Source: Thermoproteaceae archaeon
GTDB lineage: Archaea > Thermoproteota > Thermoprotei > Thermoproteales > Thermoproteaceae
Length of the DNA: 64,000 nucleotides
Assembly (NCBI GenBank): GCA_015521775.1
Contig: WANN01000019.1
Coordinates: 45,942-109,941 of the forward strand
Direction: 5' to 3'
In this document: positions 58,509-64,000 of the stretch, piece after piece
Layout of the letters: every line of letters starts with the position of its first letter
Numbering within the stretch: position 1 is the first letter of the stretch
The notes under the pieces: generated by a model
Told to the model about the DNA's origin: nothing
Databases searched by the model: none
What the model saw: only the letters and a program-made list of their open reading frames with translations
Translations under genes and position numbers: made by a program

Positions 58509-59123
58509 TTCCACGTCGATGGAACGGCCGAGGAGGCGCCTCATGAAGGGCAGCTTCATGTATATTGGCGTCCCCCCGCGAGCCCCCGTGTCGGGGCCGC
58601 CGAGCCACATCTCCGCGAACCCCTCAACGAGGCGGGCCACGTCCCCAGCGGCCCCCGTGCTGAGGGGCACCGTGAACGACACGGCCACGGCCCTTTCCCG
58701 CACGGACATCACGTCCCTGAGGAGCCTCCCGTAGAGGGAGGGAAACACGAACATGAGCTCCGCGTCGTCTACCAGGTACACGGGGTCGGGATCCCTGTAC
58801 CTCCTCCCCCATTCGTCGTAGGTGGCCACGTCTAGGTACTTCTCGGCCCAGTAATACTCGACGTACTCCTCCAGCCCCCAGCCGGCCCTGGCCGAGGAGA
58901 CCTCTATATATATGGGCGACGCATAGTCGCTCTTGACCAGGAACCTGGCCAGCCGCCTCATGATGAGCGTCTTCCCGCTCCCCGCGGGGCCATATATGGC
59001 GACCTTGCCGCCCCCCAACACTATCCCGAGGGCCCTCTTCAGATCGTCGCTTGGGGGGAAAGAGTCGAGGAACACGTTGCGCATGTTGGGTGTGGCCGCG
59101 GGGGATATATAGTACATGGACAA
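58494..59123 (-). CDS. P-loop ATPase of unknown role
   Basis: A 209-residue protein with Walker A VAIYGPAGSGKTLIMRRLAR near residue 44 and Walker B DPVYLVDDAELMFVFP near 115; it resembles small archaeal AAA-type ATPases. A sensor-like VAVSFTVPLSTGA follows. No partner is obvious; the flanking genes are an ACT-domain protein (8 bases upstream in orientation) and an unknown protein. Confidence 0.7.
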   Translation of the reverse strand: MSMYYISPAATPNMRNVFLDSFPPSDDLKRALGIVLGGGKVAIYGPAGSGKTLIMRRLARFLVKSDYASPIYIEVSSARAGWGLEEYVEYYWAEKYLDVATYDEWGRRYRDPDPVYLVDDAELMFVFPSLYGRLLRDVMSVRERAVAVSFTVPLSTGAAGDVARLVEGFAEMWLGGPDTGARGGTPIYMKLPFMRRLLGRSIDVELEVY

Positions 59124-59131
59124 GTACCGTA

Positions 59132-59398
59132 TTACGTGCCGGGCCTAGGGGCGAGCTCCCTCGCGCTTACGGAATGCACGGGGGCCCCCTCCATGATCTC
59201 CCTCAACATGTCCTCAACGTCGTCGCGCCCAGTGACATCGACCACTATGGTGGCCCGTCCCAGGGGCGCCGTCGCCGGGCCCGAGCCCGACAAGGCCACC
59301 ACAGCCACCTTGCGGCGGTAAAGGATGGACAGGACCCTGTGGAGGGCGCCGGGAACGTTGGCCAGGGTGAGCTCTATGAGGATGAGGCGGCGGACCAC
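59132..59398 (-). CDS. ACT-domain protein
   Basis: An 88-residue single ACT domain: LILIELTLANVPGALHRVLSILYRRKVAVV with the ligand-binding NVPG turn. ACT domains bind amino acids and regulate biosynthetic enzymes. Nearby aromatic amino-acid genes make a regulatory role in that pathway possible; it also resembles the small subunit of acetolactate synthase. Confidence 0.8.
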   Translation of the reverse strand: MVRRLILIELTLANVPGALHRVLSILYRRKVAVVALSGSGPATAPLGRATIVVDVTGRDDVEDMLREIMEGAPVHSVSARELAPRPGT

Positions 59399-59497
59399 AT
59401 GTCCCCAGCCAACACAGCCAAATTAATGTTTCCCAACGCACACGCTGCACAGACACAGCCGCAGTGCGCGCAGGCCCACACATGGGGCCGGATGCCC

Positions 59498-60298
59498 CTA
59501 AAGGGGCCGGCCAATGCGGCTGCAGGGACCGCGCGGCACCTCTGCCCTGAGAACCTCGCCGAACCTTTCAAGGGCCCTCGCGGCGTCCTCGATGTACGGC
59601 ACGAAGACGTGGCTGGGCCCAGTGCCGCTCACGCCCCCGTGTCCCCCCATGCCCCACACCGTTAGGGTGGGCTCCATGTTGTAGCCGTACAGCGCGGCGT
59701 GGGCCAACGCGTTTATGTCCATGGCCCGGGCCCACTCCCCGGCAAGGGCCATCTGGGCCGCCACGCCTATAAGTCCCCTAATGGGCCCCACGTCCTTCCC
59801 ACGCCCACTCCCATACGGCGGCAGAAGCACAAGCGCGTCGTCTGCGGGGCCCTCCAACACCCTGAGGACCCGCATGGCCAGGTTGTCCGTGACCACGGGC
59901 ACGCCGAGCAGGGAGGCGGCCGCGTCGTCCAGCGCGCCGGTGACCGATATGCCCACCTCCCTGCTCACCTCGGCGTTCAGCCTCAGCACATCCATGGGGG
60001 TAAGACCAAGCGAGAAGAGGTCCGAGAGGGCCAAGAGGAGGGCATTCATGAAGGCGCTGGACGACTTGAGGCCCCCAACCCGCGGCACCTCGGAGCGGAC
60101 CCAGACCCTGACGCCGCCGGACACGCCGAGCCTCGCCTTGACCCTGTCCAGGACCCTCAGCACATCGCCATCCGCCACATCGACAGGCGACGGGGAAACC
60201 TCCACAGCCACGCGGAGGTTCAGGGGAAAGGCCGCCCCAACGCCCGTGGCAATGGCGTTTACAATGGAGCCGCCGCCCCACGCACATGCCTCGGCCAT
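59498..60298 (-). CDS. Archaeal shikimate kinase (GHMP family)
   Basis: A 266-residue GHMP kinase: AWGGGSIVNAIATGVGAAFPLNLRV at the N-terminus, VPRVGGLKSSSAFMNALLLALS (phosphate-binding PxxxGLxSS) and a C-terminal GMGGHGGVSGTGPSHVFV. This non-orthologous shikimate kinase is the archaeal form, phosphorylating shikimate with ATP. The other shikimate genes start at 62.8 kb. ATG 60298 is preferred over the ATG five codons upstream. Confidence 0.9.
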   Translation of the reverse strand: MAEACAWGGGSIVNAIATGVGAAFPLNLRVAVEVSPSPVDVADGDVLRVLDRVKARLGVSGGVRVWVRSEVPRVGGLKSSSAFMNALLLALSDLFSLGLTPMDVLRLNAEVSREVGISVTGALDDAAASLLGVPVVTDNLAMRVLRVLEGPADDALVLLPPYGSGRGKDVGPIRGLIGVAAQMALAGEWARAMDINALAHAALYGYNMEPTLTVWGMGGHGGVSGTGPSHVFVPYIEDAARALERFGEVLRAEVPRGPCSRIGRPL

Positions 60299-60374
60299 GC
60301 CCCATGGCAACACGCAGCCTTAAAAACGGCATGGGGAAAGACATTAATATACCCCGCAAGCCACGACACACGTA

Positions 60375-61499
60375 ATGTCCTTATACGAGATATTCCCGAA
60401 GCTGTTCGAGAAGGGTCTCACGGTGATCACGGGACCCCCGGGAAGCGGAAAAACCACGTTGGCCCTCAAGGGGCTCAGCAGGACCGGCAGGAAAGTGCTG
60501 TGGTTCTCCTTCTACGAAAACGCCGAACTACTCATGGCCGCTGCCAAAAGGGCCAACGCAGACATAACAAACTTCAAGATACACTCCCTAATCCAGATAA
60601 GCCCACCAGAACAGATAACCGACTACATAATAGACGTGATACTCAGGGAAAACCCGGAGGCCGTGGCCATAGACTCCATAACAGCGCTCACAGAACTAGA
60701 CCCACAGTCCGAACGGAGAATAACACACACAATACTCTACCAAATCACACAGGAAGGAATACCCATCACAGTAATAGCGGAAAACGGGAAACACCACGCC
60801 CTCCTATACACCGCAGACAACATACTGACAGTGTCACTATACACCACAAGGGCAGGACACACATTCAGAAACCTCAGACTAGTAAAATCACGATTCGCAC
60901 CACCCACAGCAGACGTAGCATTCGAAATAATAGAAGGAATAGGTGTAGTAATGCCATACTATAGACTGACCAGAAAAGACCAAAACAAAGAAGGCACAAC
61001 ACCGATAAGTGTTGGCAAAAAGAATATCGAGATACCCAAAAATGATATCATAGGAGTTTTTTCCGATAACAGTGAAAATGTATCAGAATTTATAAACAAT
61101 AATTTTTATAATGAATTAGATAAATCGATTTATATATATGCAAATATAACACCAATACCTAGCAACATCCTAAATATATTAACTAACAATTGTAAACGTG
61201 TATTTCCAATAACATCGGGATATACATATATAAATGCCATATTCAAATCTATTACTGAGGAAATAAAATATATTTTCATACAAGGGTTATCGTATTTATA
61301 TCAAATTGTTATGCTAGATGAATTTTTAAAATATTATTATTTCTTCTTATCTGCAGGCATGCGCTATATTAATAATATAATACTGATTGATATAGTTCCC
61401 TTTGATAAATTAGATACAATATTCTTATCTTTATTGCGATGTAGAATATTTCTGTATACACATATAAAAACAATCGATGAAAAAATACACTGCGTTTAG
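60375..61499 (+). CDS. KaiC-like ATPase with AT-rich divergent C-terminal half
   Basis: A 374-residue protein. Residues 1-190 form a RecA/KaiC-like ATPase: Walker A VITGPPGSGKTTLALKGL near 18 and Walker B AVAIDSITALTELD near 96. Residues 215-374 are rich in I, N, Y, F and K and contain no P-loop, though strand-helix periodicity (DIIGVFSDNSENVSEF, KYIFIQGLSYLYQIV) suggests a degenerate second domain. Base composition slides from GC-rich at the 5' end through A/C-rich to strongly AT-rich at the 3' end, so the tail has a different history or mutation regime. ATTAATATACC lies about 26 nt upstream of ATG 60375. Confidence 0.75.
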   Translation: MSLYEIFPKLFEKGLTVITGPPGSGKTTLALKGLSRTGRKVLWFSFYENAELLMAAAKRANADITNFKIHSLIQISPPEQITDYIIDVILRENPEAVAIDSITALTELDPQSERRITHTILYQITQEGIPITVIAENGKHHALLYTADNILTVSLYTTRAGHTFRNLRLVKSRFAPPTADVAFEIIEGIGVVMPYYRLTRKDQNKEGTTPISVGKKNIEIPKNDIIGVFSDNSENVSEFINNNFYNELDKSIYIYANITPIPSNILNILTNNCKRVFPITSGYTYINAIFKSITEEIKYIFIQGLSYLYQIVMLDEFLKYYYFFLSAGMRYINNIILIDIVPFDKLDTIFLSLLRCRIFLYTHIKTIDEKIHCV

Positions 61500-61536
61500 C
61501 AGTCAGTTAATATAAAAAGAAAATAAAAAGAATTTG

Positions 61537-61692
61537 CTATAATACGCCTATATCGGGAAGTCCTTCTTCTGCGTCAAGAACACCTATACCGGCTGCAAGC
61601 AGTATGAATGCTACTGATATTATTCCGAATACTAGTTCTATCCTCTTCACTCCTTTCTCTATTTTCTCTACGTTGATTGTCGTGGTCTCCAT
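61537..61692 (-). CDS. 51-aa single-pass membrane protein
   Basis: A 51-codon frame with ATG 61692 preceded by GGGTGACC (ribosome site) and a TATA-like GTATAAAAAC about 41 nt upstream, giving a leader of about 15 nt. The peptide has a charged N-terminal helix (NVEKIEKGVKRIELVF), one membrane helix (IISVAFILLAAGIGVL) and a short acidic tail. Unknown family. It is encoded between the convergent KaiC-like gene and pheA and has a ribosome site, unlike most genes here. Confidence 0.6.
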   Translation of the reverse strand: METTTINVEKIEKGVKRIELVFGIISVAFILLAAGIGVLDAEEGLPDIGVL

Positions 61693-61795
61693 GGTCACCC
61701 GTTTTTAAGGTTCTTATTTTGGTTTTGTTTTTATACTGGTATTTTAAGCATATTATTTAGTTTTTCGCTTTTTCGGTTTTTCGAAAACTGTTTGG

Positions 61796-62749
61796 CTACA
61801 TGGTTTCCCTGTCGTAGCTTCCTAGGGCCCGCATTGTGGTGGTTCTTTTGGCGAGGTTTTGGGTTGTGTCTCTGCATTTTTCGTCTGTGAGTCCGCATTC
61901 TATTTCTATGTAGAAGTAGTAGTCCCAGGGCGATTGTCTTGTGGGTCTTGAGTATATGAGGGTCATGTTTATCCTTGCCTTGGCTATGGGGGTCAGGGCC
62001 CTGTACAGGGCGCCGGGCCTGTTGGGCACCGTGAATATTATCGATGTGTATGTCCCTGTGGTGGACTGGTGTCTGCCTATCAGTGCGAACCTTGTGTAGC
62101 TTGTCGTGTCCTCTATCCCGCACTGGACCTTCTTGAAGGACTTGACCGCCTTTTCGGTGGCTATGGCCGCGCATCCCCCGCACTCCCTGGCCTTTTCCAC
62201 CGCCGTGCCCGTGCTCGCCGTGTACACTATTTCTGCGTTGAGCATGCTGAGGTACTTCCTGGCCTGGCCCGCCGCGTGCGGGTGCGTGTATACGACCCGT
62301 ATCTCCTCGCTGTTGGTCCCTATGCATAGCCTTACCCTGTAGTCCACTGTGCGGTGAATGTACGCGGTTGCCGTGGCGAGGCTGTCTATGGCCTCGCCCA
62401 CTGGTCCCTCCAGGCTGTTGACGAGGGGGATCACCCCCATGTCCGCGTCGCCGCCGACCACTGCGGCCACCACGTCGCCTATGGTCGGGTAGTGCGCGTG
62501 CTCGGCCCCGGGCAGGTACGCCGTGGCGACTTCCCAGGTGAAGGTGCCTGGGGGGCCTAGGTAGGCAACGCGGGGCCTCACCCTGCGCAGCACGGCCTCC
62601 CTGATGTAGGTGGACGTGGGGTCCGTGCCCGTGGGTATCACTTCGTGTAGCGGTGCGCCGCGGGAGATCGCCTCGACAGTCACTTCTATTCTTTGTTCTA
62701 TTAGCCGCCTAATCTCGCCGTCTATTGCTCGAATCCCTGGCGCTCCATA
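61796..62749 (-). CDS. pheA: Chorismate mutase-like / prephenate dehydratase with ACT domain
   Basis: About 317 residues. A short N-terminal helical segment (IRAIDGEIRRLIEQRIEVTVEAI) resembles chorismate mutase but is truncated. Then comes prephenate dehydratase (VAYLGPPGTFTWEVA, GVIPLVNSLEGPVGEAIDSL, TRFALIGRH) and a C-terminal ACT domain (TVPNRPGALYRALTPIAKA). It converts prephenate to phenylpyruvate, with phenylalanine feedback. The start is unresolved: the frame is open to ATG 62815, but the TATA box lies at about 62773, and the ATG at leaderless distance (62748) is in another frame. The 3' end lies in T/G-rich (plus-strand) DNA. Confidence 0.88.
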   Translation of the reverse strand, partial: YGAPGIRAIDGEIRRLIEQRIEVTVEAISRGAPLHEVIPTGTDPTSTYIREAVLRRVRPRVAYLGPPGTFTWEVATAYLPGAEHAHYPTIGDVVAAVVGGDADMGVIPLVNSLEGPVGEAIDSLATATAYIHRTVDYRVRLCIGTNSEEIRVVYTHPHAAGQARKYLSMLNAEIVYTASTGTAVEKARECGGCAAIATEKAVKSFKKVQCGIEDTTSYTRFALIGRHQSTTGTYTSIIFTVPNRPGALYRALTPIAKARINMTLIYSRPTRQSPWDYYFYIEIECGLTDEKCRDTTQNLAKRTTTMRALGSYDRETM

Positions 62750-62768
62750 TCGCGGCGCGTGCCCCCGC

Positions 62769-62801
62769 TTATAAGCTTTGTGTGGGCCCAATCCTTTTAT
62801 A
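62769..62801. promoter_or_regulatory. Promoter region between pheA and the DAHP synthase gene
   Basis: CTTTTATAGG (about 62792-62801) lies 24 nt before ATG 62821 of the DAHP synthase gene. On the minus strand GCTTATAAG (62769-62778) is a TATA box for pheA. The two promoters face apart. Confidence 0.55.
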
Positions 62802-62820
62802 GGGCTGGGCCACATGTGCC

Positions 62821-63822
62821 ATGCTGCTGGTCGTGTCGCCTGGGTACGCGTCCGAGGTCAAGTCGAGGGTCGAGGCCATGGGCATAGAGGCGTGGCATGT
62901 CAGGGTATGGGGGATGGACATCGTTGTCACGCCGCCGGGCGACGGGCCCAAGGGCGACTTGCCCGGCGTGGCGGCCGCATACGACGTGAGGTCACAGTAC
63001 CAGCTCGTGTCCAGGGAGTTCAGGCGCGGCGATACCTCGGTGAGGATAGGCGACGTGGAGGTGGGCGGCGGGAACATCGCCGTCGTGGCTGGCCCCTGCT
63101 CCGTCGAGTCGGAGGAACAGATACTCGAAACCGCGCGTAGGGTCAGGGCGGCCGGCGCCCACGCGTTGAGGGGAGGGGCCTTCAAGCCGAGGACCAGCCC
63201 CTACGGCTTCCAGGGACTGGGCGAGGAGGGGCTCAAGCTGCTTGCCAGGGCGAGGGAGGAGACTGGGCTGCCCATAGTGACCGAGGTCATGGACACGGCG
63301 GACGTGCCGCTGGTGGTCAAGTACGCCGATGCGGTGCAAGTGGGGGCCAGGAACGCGCAGAACTTTCCCCTCCTAAAGAGGCTGGGGTCCGCCGGGAGGC
63401 CCGTCGTGCTCAAGAGGGGCTTCGGCAACACGGTGGAGGAGTGGCTCCTCGCCGCGGAGTACGTGGTCCTCCACGGGAACGGCGACGTGATCCTTGTGGA
63501 GAGGGGCATAAGGACCTTCGACAGGACCCTACGCTTCACGCTGGACGTGGGCGCGATAGCGTACGCCAAGGCCGCCACCCACCTCCCCGTGATGGGCGAC
63601 CCAAGCCACCCCGCGGGGGACAGGAGGTACGTGGTTCCCCTGGCCCTGGCCTCCCTCGCGGCCGGCGCGGACGGCCTCCTCGTCGAGGTGCACCCGGACC
63701 CCGACAGGGCGCTGAGCGACGCCAAGCAGCAGCTGACCTTCGAACAGTTCGTGGAGCTGATGGGCCAGGTAAGCGAGTTGGCCAGGGCCCTGCGCAGGAA
63801 GTTGGCGGAGCGGCATGGCTGA
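62821..63822 (+). CDS. aroF: 3-deoxy-7-phosphoheptulonate synthase (DAHP synthase)
   Basis: A 333-residue type I-beta DAHP synthase. Residues 1-68 are a ferredoxin-like regulatory domain (LLVVSPGYASEVKSRVEAMG), typical of feedback-controlled forms. The barrel starts IAVVAGPCSVESEEQILETA, followed by LRGGAFKPRTSPYGFQG, VLKRGFGNTVEEWLLAAEY and LPVMGDPSHPAGDRRYV. It condenses phosphoenolpyruvate and erythrose 4-phosphate, the first step of aromatic synthesis. Its stop overlaps the next gene by 8 bases. Confidence 0.95.
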   Translation: MLLVVSPGYASEVKSRVEAMGIEAWHVRVWGMDIVVTPPGDGPKGDLPGVAAAYDVRSQYQLVSREFRRGDTSVRIGDVEVGGGNIAVVAGPCSVESEEQILETARRVRAAGAHALRGGAFKPRTSPYGFQGLGEEGLKLLARAREETGLPIVTEVMDTADVPLVVKYADAVQVGARNAQNFPLLKRLGSAGRPVVLKRGFGNTVEEWLLAAEYVVLHGNGDVILVERGIRTFDRTLRFTLDVGAIAYAKAATHLPVMGDPSHPAGDRRYVVPLALASLAAGADGLLVEVHPDPDRALSDAKQQLTFEQFVELMGQVSELARALRRKLAERHG

Positions 63823-64000
63823 GAGGTCCTTCTACTACGTCACATCCACGGGCGTCACCTGGGTGTACACGGGGCGCGGCGTGGACCTGGACCCCATAAC
63901 GGGGAACAGGCGGGTCTGCGTTGTGGACTCGGCGGTGGACCTCGAGGTGGACTGCCCCGCGCTGAGGCTGGCCGGGGGGGAGTCCGTGAAGGGCATGGAC
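63815..64000 (+). CDS. aroB: 3-dehydroquinate synthase, 3' truncated by window end
   Basis: The first 62 codons from ATG 63815 (start MAERSFYYVTSTGVTWVYTG). The C-terminal part of this piece, RVCVVDSAVDLEVDCPALRLAGGESVKGMD, resembles the beginning of dehydroquinate synthase, where an (L/A)xGGExxK turn closes the nucleotide-binding segment. It overlaps the DAHP synthase gene by 8 bases, so the shikimate genes form an operon running past the window. Confidence 0.65.
   Translation, partial: MAERSFYYVTSTGVTWVYTGRGVDLDPITGNRRVCVVDSAVDLEVDCPALRLAGGESVKGMD

Noticed and set aside
1..64000. CRISPR arrays, insertion sequences and integrases
   Set aside because: I saw no spaced direct-repeat arrays, transposase motifs or recombinase genes; the repeats in 27,745-27,885 encode the Met/Gly segment of a protein.

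Overview
The window is GC-rich (low 60s percent by eye) and gene-dense. It looks like a chromosomal segment of a hyperthermophilic crenarchaeon of the Thermoproteales (Pyrobaculum/Thermoproteus type). The evidence is archaeal: family-B DNA polymerase, DnaG-type primase, HerA-NurA, XPB-like helicase, four-subunit pyruvate:ferredoxin oxidoreductase, GHMP-type shikimate kinase, PibD-like prepilin peptidase, PaREP1-like protein, and CCA-encoding tRNA genes with BHB introns. Most first genes of transcription units have a TATA-like box about 22-28 nt before the start codon, so leaderless transcription is the rule. I used that spacing to choose many start codons. The species is not identified.

Layout. 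0-6.2 kb: truncated KaiC-like ATPase, tRNA-Ser(GCU) with intron, nnr repair enzyme, molybdopterin oxidoreductase, a lone 3' portion of tRNA-Leu(CAA) with its own promoter, acyl-CoA dehydrogenase and a CinA-like protein. 6.2-15.8 kb: polB and primase tail to tail, a HIT protein, a sugar-nucleotidyltransferase, small regulators and a prenyl synthase. 15.8-22.8 kb: sulfur genes (rhodanese, MoaD-like protein, APS reductase, SBP56/methanethiol oxidase, O-phosphoserine sulfhydrylase-like enzyme) plus tRNA-Lys(UUU) with a 109-nt intron. 22.9-24.45 kb: an AT-rich island with a twice-frameshifted four-TM membrane gene and a good box C/D-like RNA candidate.

24.4-34 kb: HIT protein, LutAB-like pair, an M/G-rich and W/G-rich exported protein pair, panB, methionine aminopeptidase, siroheme and Fe-S assembly genes and a solitary C5 methyltransferase. 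34-37 kb: NAD biosynthesis as nadA plus a NadC-aspartate dehydrogenase fusion. 36.7-40.3 kb: a mercury cluster (ArsR regulator, 30-aa metal-binding peptide, MerA, HMA-tailed membrane protein, TlpA-like thioredoxin, TusA). 40.4-54 kb: orphan pair, PaREP1-like protein, porGDAB, uppS, herA-nurA, PhoU regulator, hisS, prepilin peptidase and PGI/PMI. 54-64 kb: XPB-like helicase, RidA, DUF211 and a VIT-like membrane protein, then aromatic amino-acid genes (shikimate kinase, prephenate dehydratase, DAHP synthase, start of aroB). A second AT-rich patch at 61.0-61.75 kb holds the tail of a KaiC-like gene and a 51-aa membrane protein.

Most interesting signals: the candidate split tRNA-Leu 3' half; a 27-nt promoter/operator block shared (23/27) between the SBP56 gene and the mer/arsR intergenic region; the box C/D-like RNA with a perfect 10-bp terminal stem; the NadC-NadX fusion; and a mirror-symmetric A+C strand skew converging on the 61-kb AT-rich core.
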